Positions 52,133 through 60,356 of a stretch of DNA of 64,000 bases are shown piece after piece. Each line of letters begins with the position of its first letter. Position 1 is the first letter of the stretch. A program made the translations under genes and the position numbers. The DNA comes from DASSUW01 sp963730535 (lineage in GTDB: Bacteria; Actinomycetota; Thermoleophilia; Solirubrobacterales; Solirubrobacteraceae). The notes under the pieces are model-generated. The model saw only the letters and a program-made list of their open reading frames with translations. It did not search any database and was not told where the DNA came from. The stretch covers positions 310,001 to 374,000 of the forward strand of contig CAVSRU010000003.1 of the NCBI GenBank assembly GCA_963730535.1, read 5' to 3'.

Positions 52133-52836
52133 TCCTTGGGCGTTGGGGTGGCCGACGGCTGGGCTTGCTGGAGCTGCTGCTGGAGGGCCTGCTCCTTCGC
52201 AGACTTGAGCTCCGAGCGGAGGGTCTTGCGGTCCTCGGGCTCGGCTCTCGCGACGGCCTGGTCGGTCGCGAGGTCGCCCTTGCGGGTCTGGCCTGCCTGG
52301 TACGCCAGGACCGCCAGGTTGGCGAAGGTAGCGGGCTTCGGGCGGGCCTCGGTGATGACCTCCTGGGCCGCGACGGCCTTGGCCGGGTCGTTGAGCCCGA
52401 ACGAGCTGTAGGCCTGCACCATGAGGCTCGCGACGCCGTCGTCGGCCTGCTTTGGATCGAGAGCCAGATGCCGCTCCCAGGCCGTTGCCGCCTGCTGGAG
52501 CTGCGCCTTGCCGCCCGCCGCGAACTGGCCGGTGTTCTGGTCGAAGTTGTCGCCCGCCTGGGCGAGCTGGAACCTGGCTCGCGCCAGCGTGGCCCACGCC
52601 TCCGCATCCTTTGGATCGGCCTGCGTCTCGCGCTGGGCCACCCTCACGCGGTCTTCGTAGCGGCCGGTGCCCGTGTCGGTCGTCCCGCCGCGTTCGGTGA
52701 TGGCGTCGACGAGCCCACCGGAGACGTCGCCGCCGATGCCGAACAGCACGAGCCCGCCGCCCATGAGGACGGCGAGCGAGAGGTACACGATCTTGATGGT
52801 CGTGCGCCGACCGGCGCCTCGGAGGTCGAACAGCAT
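52129..52836 (-). CDS. Membrane-anchored TPR-like protein
   Basis: A 235-aa protein with one span (about 15-36) and a helical outer or cytoplasmic domain. DPKDAEAWATLARARFQLAQ and RPKPATFANLAVLAYQAGQT fit tetratricopeptide-like repeats. The C-terminus is Gln/Lys-rich and then Pro/Thr-rich. It lies 6 nt after tatC on the same strand, so a scaffold role near Tat is possible but unproven. Confidence 0.7.
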   Translation of the reverse strand: MLFDLRGAGRRTTIKIVYLSLAVLMGGGLVLFGIGGDVSGGLVDAITERGGTTDTGTGRYEDRVRVAQRETQADPKDAEAWATLARARFQLAQAGDNFDQNTGQFAAGGKAQLQQAATAWERHLALDPKQADDGVASLMVQAYSSFGLNDPAKAVAAQEVITEARPKPATFANLAVLAYQAGQTRKGDLATDQAVARAEPEDRKTLRSELKSAKEQALQQQLQQAQPSATPTPKE

Positions 52837-52842
52837 GCGTCT

Positions 52843-53865
52843 TCAGTCTTCGCGATCGTCGTGGTGGTGCACGAGCTCGCCGCCGTCGGAGTCAGCCGGG
52901 TCGAGCTCGGCTTCCTCTCGGGCTTGCGCCCGTCGGGCGCGGCGGTCGAGCAGGGATGCCATCAGGATAGAGGCTTCGAAGAGCACGATCAGCGGGGCCA
53001 TCATCAGGAGCATCGTCACCGGGTCCTGGCCCGGCAGGAGCATCGCCGCCACGGCGATGCCGAGGATCGCGTAGCGCCGGTTGTGCCGGAGCTGGGCGGT
53101 GCTGACGATCCCCACGCGCGTCACCGCCAGGATGCCGATCGGGACCTGGAACAGGATCCCCATCACCATCAGCACCAGGATCGAGAACTTGTAGTAGTCC
53201 CGCGCCTGGAGCAGGATGTCGTAGTTGTCGTCGTTGAAGTTCTGCAAGAACGAGATCGCGTTCGGCAGCACGAAGTAGTACGCGAACACCACGCCGGCGG
53301 CGAACAGGAACGGCACCATCAGCATCAAGGGCAGCGCGATCTGCCGCTCTCGCGGCGAGAACGCCGGCAGGATGAACGCGTACGCCTGGTAGAGGAGCAA
53401 CGGCAGCGACAACAGCAGCGCCGCGTACGCCACCACGCGGAAGGTGACCGTGAACGGCTCGCCGACCCCCAGCGTCACCGGCCGGCGACCCGACGCCTCG
53501 GGCGCCGCCGCGGCGGCCACCCGCGCCATCCGCGCGGTCTCTTCGGCCTGCGCGCGCACCGCCGCGCTCGCGCCCTCGGATCGTGCCAGCGCTCGGGAGA
53601 GCTCCTCGAGCTGGAGGTAGAGCTGCTTCTGGGTCTGCTGGAAGGCGGCGGACCGCTCCAGCGGGTCGTCGCTCCCCTTGGTGAACGCGGACCGCTCGAG
53701 CGGCCGGTCCATGATCGAGAGGATCGCGTCGTTCTGCCAGAAGCACAGCGCGAACGCGCCGAGGAACACGACGATGCAGATGATGATCCGCGTCCGCAGC
53801 TCGTCGAGGTGCTCGACGAGGCTGAGGCGGTCCTCGTGGGCGATCGGGCGGAGTGCAGTGGCCAT
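52843..53865 (-). CDS. tatC: Sec-independent protein translocase TatC with enlarged first periplasmic loop
   Basis: A 340-aa protein; typical TatC is about 250. The N-terminus LSLVEHLDELRTRIII is canonical, as are LLYQAYAFILPAFSPRER and FEVPI-like FQVPIGILAVTRVGIVS. Between span 1 and span 2 there are about 85 extra residues (about 55-140) that are helical and charged (QKQLYLQLEELSRALARSEG). The loop contacts signal peptides and TatB in known systems. Downstream of tatA. Confidence 0.92.
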   Translation of the reverse strand: MATALRPIAHEDRLSLVEHLDELRTRIIICIVVFLGAFALCFWQNDAILSIMDRPLERSAFTKGSDDPLERSAAFQQTQKQLYLQLEELSRALARSEGASAAVRAQAEETARMARVAAAAAPEASGRRPVTLGVGEPFTVTFRVVAYAALLLSLPLLLYQAYAFILPAFSPRERQIALPLMLMVPFLFAAGVVFAYYFVLPNAISFLQNFNDDNYDILLQARDYYKFSILVLMVMGILFQVPIGILAVTRVGIVSTAQLRHNRRYAILGIAVAAMLLPGQDPVTMLLMMAPLIVLFEASILMASLLDRRARRAQAREEAELDPADSDGGELVHHHDDRED

Positions 53866-53881
53866 GCCGCCCGCCCGGGCG

Positions 53882-54118
53882 CTAGGAGTGCGAGCGCTCG
53901 CGCTCGGGCACGACCTCGCCGTCGAGCGAGCTGTCGTCGCCGGGCTCGTCGAGGTCCTTGTCGACCTTGTTGGTGAGCGAGTCCTTGAACTCCCTCATCC
54001 CCGAGCCGAGCTGCCTCCCGAGCCCCGGCAAACGCTTGGGCCCGACGATCAGCAGGACGATCAGGAGCACGATGCCCAGCTCCAGCGGGCCGATGGACTG
54101 AAAGACGGCGAGGCTCAA
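53882..54118 (-). CDS. tatA: Tat translocase subunit TatA/E
   Basis: A 78-aa protein. One N-terminal span (GPLELGIVLLIVLLIVGPKR) is followed by the hinge GPKRLPGLG and an amphipathic helix RQLGSGMREFKDSL, then an acidic tail. TTG 54118 is preceded by GGAAGGG. An upstream TTG at 54148 is less likely. First gene of the tatA-tatC unit; no separate tatB is seen. Confidence 0.92.
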   Translation of the reverse strand: MSLAVFQSIGPLELGIVLLIVLLIVGPKRLPGLGRQLGSGMREFKDSLTNKVDKDLDEPGDDSSLDGEVVPERERSHS

Positions 54119-54204
54119 ACGTTCGTCCCTTCCGAGGGGTAAGAGCAAGGGTAGCGGCCTCCGGGTGTCAAGTTCCCGCGCGCGGAGCCGATCTAAGGGC
54201 CACG

Positions 54205-54627
54205 ATGAGCGAGCACCCCCACAACGGCCAGTACGTTCGCCGCGTGGTGCTGCCCTCGGGGCGCGCGATCGAGGTCGTCTACTTCGAGTCGCTGGGCGAG
54301 GAGCCCGTCGAGCGCCCGGAGCGCGTCCTTCAGGACCTCCACATCTGCCCGGCCTGCGACCGCGACCTGGTCTACCCGGTCGAGTGGGAGGAGACCTCCC
54401 CGACGCACTGGGAGGTCCTCCTGCGCTGCCCCAACTGCGAGTGGAGCGAGGTCGGCGACTTCGACCAGCCCACCGTCGACCGCTTCGACGAAGAGCTCGA
54501 CCGCGGCACCGAGATCCTCCTGCGCGACCTCAAGAACCTCGAGCGCGCGAACATGGAGGACGAGATCGAGCGCTTCACCCGCGCGCTCGGCGCCGACGCG
54601 ATCCTGCCTGAAGACTTTCAGGCGTAG
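54205..54627 (+). CDS. Hypothetical protein with zinc ribbon
   Basis: A 140-aa acidic protein. Two CxxC pairs, ICPACDRDLVYP and RCPNCEWSEVG, about 28 residues apart, form a probable zinc ribbon. The C-terminal half is helical (FDEELDRGTEILLRDLKNLE). It seems typical of a conserved actinobacterial family of unknown function. The end overlaps the convergent prenyltransferase gene by 10 nt. Confidence 0.75.
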   Translation: MSEHPHNGQYVRRVVLPSGRAIEVVYFESLGEEPVERPERVLQDLHICPACDRDLVYPVEWEETSPTHWEVLLRCPNCEWSEVGDFDQPTVDRFDEELDRGTEILLRDLKNLERANMEDEIERFTRALGADAILPEDFQA

Positions 54628-55589
54628 CGGTCGACGACCCCGTCGGCCACCAGCTCCAGCGCTCCCTGTTGGGCCTCCGGCAGCACCGGGAGGTCCGCCT
54701 TGGCGTCGGCCACGATGCCGAGCGCCGCATCGCGCGCCTCATCCAGCACGCCGGTGGCGACGATCGCGTCGCACACGGCCTCGGCCTGTGCCGGCGTGCG
54801 CACGCCGCGGAGGTCGAGCGAGCGCAGCGCCGGGTCGCGCTCGCGCGCGAGGATGAGCGGGAGCGTGACCGTGCCGTCGAGCAGGTCGGTGCCGCGGTGC
54901 TTGCCGGTGCGCTCGGCCGGGCCGGAGACGTCGAGCACGTCGTCGAGCAGCTGGAAGGCGAGGCCGATACGGCGCCCGAAGCGGCCCAGCACGTCGACCG
55001 GAGCGGCGCCCTCCAGCGCGCCCAGCTCACACGCCGCCTGGAACAGCCGGGCGGTCTTCAGATCGCAGCGGTGCTCGTAGCGCTCGCGCGAGACGCCCAC
55101 GTTCCACGCGTCCTCGCGCTGCAGCAGCTCGCCCTCGGCGAGCGCCGACGACGCGCCGGACAGCACCCGCACCGCCTCCGGGCGCCCGTTGCGGGCCAGC
55201 TCGGCGAACGCGCGGGAGAAGAGCAGGTCGCCGGTCGCCGTGGCGATCCCGCGACCGGCGGCGGCCACCACCGTCGGCCGTCCGCGGCGCAGGTGGGCGC
55301 CGTCGAGCACGTCGTCGTGCACGAGCGTCGCCGAGTGGATGAGCTCCACCGCCACCATCGCGCGAAGCACCCGCTCGGGATGCGCCGGCGACGGGCCGGC
55401 CGCGAGCAGCACCAGCAGCGGGCGCAGGCGCTTGCCGCCGGCGGCGATCGTCGCCCCCGCGTGCTCGGCCAGCAGCGGCCCATGCGAGCGCGCGAGCTCC
55501 TGGAGCCGCTCCTCCAGCTCGTCCATCAGCTCCGGCACGTGCGCGCCGCCCGCCGCGACGACCGCCGCCACCGCCTCCGCGCTCGCCAT
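54618..55589 (-). CDS. Polyprenyl diphosphate synthase
   Basis: A 323-aa trans-prenyltransferase that probably makes the menaquinone side chain. The two Asp-rich motifs are LVHDDVLDGAHLRRGRPT and AFQLLDDVLDVSG. GGKRLRPLLVLLAA and GELLQREDAW are typical. The residues before the first DDxxD are small (HSATL), suggesting a long-chain product. ATG 55589 overlaps the ubiE stop (ATGA), supporting a quinone role. Confidence 0.9.
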   Translation of the reverse strand: MASAEAVAAVVAAGGAHVPELMDELEERLQELARSHGPLLAEHAGATIAAGGKRLRPLLVLLAAGPSPAHPERVLRAMVAVELIHSATLVHDDVLDGAHLRRGRPTVVAAAGRGIATATGDLLFSRAFAELARNGRPEAVRVLSGASSALAEGELLQREDAWNVGVSRERYEHRCDLKTARLFQAACELGALEGAAPVDVLGRFGRRIGLAFQLLDDVLDVSGPAERTGKHRGTDLLDGTVTLPLILARERDPALRSLDLRGVRTPAQAEAVCDAIVATGVLDEARDAALGIVADAKADLPVLPEAQQGALELVADGVVDRYA

Positions 55590-56242
55590 CAGGAAACCGT
55601 CCCAGAGTGCAGCGCGATGATCCCGCCGGCCGTCAGCACCCACCGCACGTCGCGGAGCCCCACCCCGTGCATGATCGCCCCCAGCTCGCGCGGTCCCGGG
55701 AAGCGCTTCACCGAGCTCGGCAGGTAGGAGTAGGCCTGGTCCTCGCCCGTGATGCGCCCGAGGAGCGGCACGATGCGATCGAACCAGAGGGAGAAGAAGG
55801 TGGACAAGGGTGGCTTGGTGGGCGTGGTGATCTCCAGGACTACGACCCGGCCGCCGGGCCGGACCACCCGCGCCATCTCGCGCAGGCCCTGCTCGAGGTC
55901 GGAGAAGTTGCGCGCCCCGAACCCCACGGTGGCGGCGTCGAAGCCGTCGTCAGGGTAGGGCAGCGCGAGCGCGTTGGCCTGCTCCCAGCGCACGTCCGCG
56001 CTCTTGCGGCGGGCGCGATCGAGCATGCCCTCGGAGAAGTCCGAGCCGACCACCTCGCCACCCGGCAGCACGCGGCGCGCCAGCTCCACCGCGAGGTCGC
56101 CGGTGCCGGTCGCCACGTCGAGCGCGCGCGATCCCGGCGTCACCGCCGCGAGGTCGGCCGCCCGCTCGCGCCAGCGGTGGTGCAGCCCCGCCGTCATGAC
56201 CGAGTTCATGACGTCGTAGACCCCCGCGATGCGATCGAACAT
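55589..56242 (-). CDS. ubiE: Demethylmenaquinone methyltransferase (UbiE/MenG)
   Basis: Final C-methylation of menaquinone. FDRIAGVYDVMNSVMTAGLH, LDVATGTGDLAVELARRV, FGARNFSDLEQGLREM and GGRVVVLEITTPTKPPL are family blocks. Length 217 aa from ATG 56242 is slightly short at the N-terminus. Residues upstream in frame (EEGQVRAM) also look coding, but no ATG, GTG or TTG is there and CTG is the only near-cognate codon. Confidence 0.9.
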   Translation of the reverse strand: MFDRIAGVYDVMNSVMTAGLHHRWRERAADLAAVTPGSRALDVATGTGDLAVELARRVLPGGEVVGSDFSEGMLDRARRKSADVRWEQANALALPYPDDGFDAATVGFGARNFSDLEQGLREMARVVRPGGRVVVLEITTPTKPPLSTFFSLWFDRIVPLLGRITGEDQAYSYLPSSVKRFPGPRELGAIMHGVGLRDVRWVLTAGGIIALHSGTVS

Positions 56243-56277
56243 CGCGCGGACCTGCCCCTCTTCCAGCGTGCCGCTGG

Positions 56278-57036
56278 CTACGGCGCGGTCTCCGGGCTGC
56301 CGGTCTGCGCGCGGCCGGTGAACTGGCCCTCCTCGCCCTTGAGCTGGGAGAGGAACGCGACGAGCGCCGCCTTCTTCTCCTCGGGCAGCCCGCGGTAGGA
56401 CGGCATCGGTGCCGTGGGGTTCTCGAGCGTGCGCCGGATTGCCGCCGCGGGCAGCGTCTCGCCGATCTCGGTCAGGTGAGGACCTGGCCCGTCGTTGCCG
56501 TTCTCCCCGATCTTGTGGCACGCGAGGCAGCCGGATTGGGCGGCGACCAGCTTTCCCGCCTCGTATTGGGGAGCCACCGCGTACTCGATCTCGTTCGGGG
56601 AGCCGGCGGAGGCGCCGAGGTAGGTCAGCCAGGCCATGGCGGCGATGACGAGGATGCCGGCGAGCGTGGCGATCGGCCGCCGCTCCGGCCGCCGCTCCGG
56701 CGAGCGGTCGACGAACGGCAGCATGATGATCAGGATCATGCAGATGGTCGGGATCCCGATCGTGGCGAGCGGCGTCAGCGCCGGCGGCTTGACGATCCGC
56801 AGCAGCTCGAAGAGGAAGAAGAAGTACCACTCCGGCCGCGGCACGTAGGTGGTCGTCGTCGGGTCGGCCTTCGGGCCCAGCTCGGCGCCGAACATCAGCG
56901 ACATGAAGACGATCAGGAGGACCGTGATCGCCGCCATGATCGAGTCCTTGGCGACCGCGTACGGGAAGAACGGCTTGCCCTTGGACTTCAGGATCGAGTA
57001 CTCGCGGAGGTACGCCTCCTTCTCCGCCTGGTTCAT
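56278..57036 (-). CDS. qcrC: Menaquinol-cytochrome c reductase, subunit IV / cytochrome c fusion (QcrC)
   Basis: A 252-aa protein like Bacillus QcrC. The N-terminal half has three spans and the PEWYFFFLFELLRIVKPPAL motif of cytochrome b subunit IV. The C-terminal half is a cytochrome c with the heme site SGCLACHKIG and a distal Met in APMPSYRGL. It binds heme covalently outside the membrane, so it depends on the ccm system. 1 nt after the qcrB stop. Confidence 0.9.
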   Translation of the reverse strand: MNQAEKEAYLREYSILKSKGKPFFPYAVAKDSIMAAITVLLIVFMSLMFGAELGPKADPTTTTYVPRPEWYFFFLFELLRIVKPPALTPLATIGIPTICMILIIMLPFVDRSPERRPERRPIATLAGILVIAAMAWLTYLGASAGSPNEIEYAVAPQYEAGKLVAAQSGCLACHKIGENGNDGPGPHLTEIGETLPAAAIRRTLENPTAPMPSYRGLPEEKKAALVAFLSQLKGEEGQFTGRAQTGSPETAP

Positions 57037-57037
57037 C

Positions 57038-57826
57038 TCAGACCCGGTCCTCGCGCAGGGACTCGTCGACATCCACCTTCAGCCACGGCGGCGCGGTGGT
57101 CCCGAGCCGGGTCACGAGGTAGATGTGGGCGCCGATCAGGGCCGCCATAAGCCCGGGGATCAGCAGCATGTGGATCGAGTAGAAGCGCGACAGGGTCGTG
57201 GCCCCGAAGTCCGCGCCGCCACGCAGGAAGTCACCCAGGTAGGGCCCCACGATCGGCCCGGACGCCGTGATGTTGGCGGCCACGATCGTCGCCCAGTAGG
57301 AGCGCTGGTCGAACGGCAGCAGGTAGCCGGTGAGCGACATCACGAACGTGAGCACCAGCAGCACGAAGCCGATGATCCAGTTCAGCTCGCGTGGGTACTT
57401 GTAGGCGCCGAAGAAGAAGACACGCGCCATGTGCAGGAAGATGAAGATGACCATCACGGTCGATCCCCACTTGTGCATCCCGCGCACGAACTCGCCGAGG
57501 AAGATCTCGTTCGTGATCCGGCGCGTGGACTCGTACGCGTCAGTGACCGACGGCTGGTAGTACATCGCCAGGAACACGCCGGTGACGGCCTGCGACAGGA
57601 ACGCGAACATCGTCGCCGAGCCCAGCGTGTAGAACCAGTTGGTGCCCTTCGGCACCTTGCGGAACATCACCCAGCGCAGGCCGGCGGAGAGCGACGTGCG
57701 CTCGTCGACCCAGTCGGCCGCATGGATGCCGGCTTCCTTGGCCTGGTCGAGTGGCTTGACCTTCTCGACTTCGCCGGCACGGCGCGGCCGCGGGGACAGA
57801 CTGGGTGGGAGCCGGAGCTTCGGCAT
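57038..57826 (-). CDS. qcrB: Menaquinol-cytochrome c reductase cytochrome b subunit (QcrB)
   Basis: A 262-aa cytochrome b6-like protein with four spans. Heme-ligand helices are FVRGMHKWGSTVMVIFIFLH and SRFYSIHMLLIPGLMAALIG, each with two spaced histidines (the second His of the latter follows at AHIYLV). GYLLPFDQRSYWATIV is the quinol-site block. A basic, Pro-rich N-terminal extension of about 50 residues precedes the first span. Confidence 0.93.
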   Translation of the reverse strand: MPKLRLPPSLSPRPRRAGEVEKVKPLDQAKEAGIHAADWVDERTSLSAGLRWVMFRKVPKGTNWFYTLGSATMFAFLSQAVTGVFLAMYYQPSVTDAYESTRRITNEIFLGEFVRGMHKWGSTVMVIFIFLHMARVFFFGAYKYPRELNWIIGFVLLVLTFVMSLTGYLLPFDQRSYWATIVAANITASGPIVGPYLGDFLRGGADFGATTLSRFYSIHMLLIPGLMAALIGAHIYLVTRLGTTAPPWLKVDVDESLREDRV

Positions 57827-57828
57827 GG

Positions 57829-58512
57829 CTAGTCCAGCTTGGGCGTCGAGAAGCGCCCGGGGTAGACGTACTGGCCGATGCCGTCGAGCGGCTGCGCGGG
57901 ATCGCGGTAGCTCGGGAAGCGCGTGAACTCGGAGTTGACCGAATAGCGCGGGCCGACCTCGACGACGTTGTTGCTCACGCGCGTGTAGAACCGGTCGAGC
58001 GGCCGGACCGGCGGGCCGCCGGAGACGCTGCCCGTGAAGTCGTAGACGCCTCCGTGGCAGGGACAGATGAAGCGCGCCGAGGCCTCGACGAAGCGGACGG
58101 GGCACCCGAGGTGCATGCAGCGCGTCGACACGGCGATGAAGTCACCGCCGCCGGGGATGTCCGGGTCCTTCTTCCCATCGATGTCCGGGTTGTAGGCGCG
58201 CATGTAGACCGTCGTCTTGCCGACCTCGCCGATGCCCTGGGTCGACGTGATGATCTTGGGGATGTACGTGTCGTCGGGGAACTCGTCGGGCGCGCCGACG
58301 GCCTCCCAGCTGGCGGGCGGGCGCTCGAAGAGCGCCGAGCCGATCGCGAAGCCGAGGGCGGGGAGGGTGAAGGCGGCGACGGCGATCCCGCCGCCCGTGT
58401 GGACCGCGAGGCTCATCAGGCGCCGGCGCGTGACCGTCTCCCCCTCGAACGACCCGGGGATCAGCCGATCAGACGTGTACTTCGACTTCGGTGTGCGACG
58501 GGCCTCAGGCAC
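57829..58512 (-). CDS. qcrA: Menaquinol-cytochrome c reductase Rieske iron-sulfur subunit (QcrA)
   Basis: A 227-aa protein. The N-terminal anchor is preceded by RRRLMSLAVHTGGGIAVAA, which could act as a Tat-type anchor (RRR then hydrophobic). The [2Fe-2S] ligands are CMHLGCPV and CPCHGGVYD. GTG 58512 is used. Gene order qcrA-qcrB-qcrC is as in Bacillus. Export of a folded Rieske protein would use the TatAC encoded nearby. Confidence 0.93.
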   Translation of the reverse strand: MPEARRTPKSKYTSDRLIPGSFEGETVTRRRLMSLAVHTGGGIAVAAFTLPALGFAIGSALFERPPASWEAVGAPDEFPDDTYIPKIITSTQGIGEVGKTTVYMRAYNPDIDGKKDPDIPGGGDFIAVSTRCMHLGCPVRFVEASARFICPCHGGVYDFTGSVSGGPPVRPLDRFYTRVSNNVVEVGPRYSVNSEFTRFPSYRDPAQPLDGIGQYVYPGRFSTPKLD

Positions 58513-58552
58513 GGACGAGCGGAAGATTATCGACCCGCGCGTTGCCGGCGGC

Positions 58553-59029
58553 CTACCGGGCGCCCCGCCATGCGGCCTTCGCGGCCTCGTGCCCCGGCGG
58601 CGCGCCATCGGCTACCGCGCGAGCGCCCGCTTCCCACACGGCGGTCGCCCGCTCAGGCTCGCCCTCGGCGTGCGCCTGGGCCGCCAGGGAGATGACGTCG
58701 GCGAGCTCGGTGACCGCCTCGAGATCTCCCAGCTCGGCCAGCCGCGCGAGGCCGAGCGCGTACAGCCGGTCACCGCCCAGCAGCGAGAGGTCGGGGTCCT
58801 CGGGCCGGACGATGCGACCTGTCCCGTAGTGCAGGAGATACCCCTCGCGGATGGCCTCGACGAGCAGCGCGTACTCGTCCTCGTGGCCGGCGGCCCGATG
58901 GCCCGCGGCGGCGACGGCGCCGTAGCTGCCGTCGTCCTCCCCGGGCGCGACGGCGCCCGCCAGCAGCCCGCCACTCGCGCGAACCTCGTCGGCCAACCGC
59001 CCGAGCGCGCTCACGAGTCCGCTCCGCAT
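58553..59029 (-). CDS. Hypothetical helical protein
   Basis: A 158-aa Ala/Glu-rich soluble protein, mostly predicted helix. Blocks such as EDEYALLVEAIREGYLLHYG and EDPDLSLLGGDRLYALGLAR look conserved, and may be a structural helper. It lies between hemL and qcrA on the same strand. Expression with the qcr genes is plausible. Family not recognised. Confidence 0.65.
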   Translation of the reverse strand: MRSGLVSALGRLADEVRASGGLLAGAVAPGEDDGSYGAVAAAGHRAAGHEDEYALLVEAIREGYLLHYGTGRIVRPEDPDLSLLGGDRLYALGLARLAELGDLEAVTELADVISLAAQAHAEGEPERATAVWEAGARAVADGAPPGHEAAKAAWRGAR

Positions 59030-59072
59030 GGCCGCGCCACGACCATCGTCCGGGTCGACCCGATCGCCTGCT

Positions 59073-60356
59073 TCATGAGATTTCGCTGAACGCCGCGGCA
59101 GCGGCCTCGACGGTGCGAGCCACGTGCTCGCTGGTGTGCGCCAGCGATGGGAACCAGGCCTCGAACTGGGACGGCGGCGGGTACACGCCGCGGGCCAGCA
59201 GCGCGCGGCACCAGGCGCCGTAGGCCTCGGTGTCGCAGGCCGCCGCCTGCGCGTAATCGGTCGGCGGCGTCTCCGCGAAGAAGACCGTGAGCAGCCCGGT
59301 CGTGTGGGTGACCGAGACCGGCCGGCCGGCCGCCGCCTCGCGCAGGCCGTCGGCCAGCTCGGCGGTGATGCTCGACAGGGTCAGGTACGACTCGTCGTCG
59401 AGCAGCTCGAGCGCCGCCCGGCCGGCGGCCACGGCGAGCGGGTTGCCGCTCAGCGTGCCGGCCTGGTAGACGTCGCCGGCGGGCGCCACCTGGTTCATCA
59501 GCCCCTCCGGACCGCCATAGGCGGCCGCGGGCAGCCCGCCGCCGAGCACCTTGCCCATCACGGTCAGGTCGGGGAGCACGTCGCACAGCTCCTGGGCGCC
59601 CCCGCGGGCGATCCGGAAGCCGGTGATCACCTCGTCGAAGACGAGCAGCGTGCCGCGGGAGGTGCACAGCTCGCGCAGCAGGTCGAGGAAGCCCGGCGCG
59701 GGCGGGACGAGGCCCATGTTGGCCGGATACGGCTCGCACAGCGCGGCGGCCAGCTCGTGCTCGGCGAACGCCGCGCGCAGGGCCGCCTCGTCGTTCCAGG
59801 GCACGACGACCGTCTGCGCCGCGGCCGCCGCCGGGACGCCGGGGGACGCGGGGATGCCCTGGGTGGCGAGGCCGGACCCTGCCTGGGCGAGCAGCCCGTC
59901 GACGTGGCCGTGGTAGGCGCCCGCGAACTTCAGGACGGTGTCCCGCCCGGTCGCCGCCCGCGCGAGGCGGACGGCGCTCATCGTCGCCTCGGTGCCGGAG
60001 GAGGTCATGCGCAGCATGTCGACCGCCGGCATCCGCGCCGACACGAGCTCCGCCAGTTCGACCTCGCCGGCCGTCGGCGCGCCGAACGTCGTGCCGCGGG
60101 CGGCGGCGTCGACCACCGCCGCCAGCACGTCGGGGTGCGCGTGGCCGTGGATGAGCGGACCCCAGGAGCACACGTAGTCGACGTACGTGTTGCCGTCGAC
60201 GTCGAAGATCTCGGCGCCCTCGGCGCGCTCGACGAAGATCGGGTCGCGCCCGATCGCCCGCATCGCGCGCACCGGCGAGTTCACGCCGCCTGGCAGCACG
60301 TTGAGGGCCCGCCGGTAGAGCTCGGCGGACCGGACGTCGGAGATCGAGGTGGTCAG
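59073..60356 (-). CDS. hemL: Glutamate-1-semialdehyde 2,1-aminomutase
   Basis: Converts glutamate-1-semialdehyde to 5-aminolevulinate. LNVLPGGVNSPVRAMRAIG, DVDGNTYVDYVCSWGPLIHG, MTSSGTEATMSAVRLAR and VMGKVLGGGLPAAAYGG (PLP lysine) are canonical. At 427 aa it is normal. The best start is CTG 60356: it overlaps the upstream stop as CTGA and has GGAGGAGG 7 nt upstream. GTG 60374 would place that Shine-Dalgarno inside the gene. Confidence 0.92.
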   Translation of the reverse strand: MTTSISDVRSAELYRRALNVLPGGVNSPVRAMRAIGRDPIFVERAEGAEIFDVDGNTYVDYVCSWGPLIHGHAHPDVLAAVVDAAARGTTFGAPTAGEVELAELVSARMPAVDMLRMTSSGTEATMSAVRLARAATGRDTVLKFAGAYHGHVDGLLAQAGSGLATQGIPASPGVPAAAAAQTVVVPWNDEAALRAAFAEHELAAALCEPYPANMGLVPPAPGFLDLLRELCTSRGTLLVFDEVITGFRIARGGAQELCDVLPDLTVMGKVLGGGLPAAAYGGPEGLMNQVAPAGDVYQAGTLSGNPLAVAAGRAALELLDDESYLTLSSITAELADGLREAAAGRPVSVTHTTGLLTVFFAETPPTDYAQAAACDTEAYGAWCRALLARGVYPPPSQFEAWFPSLAHTSEHVARTVEAAAAAFSEIS

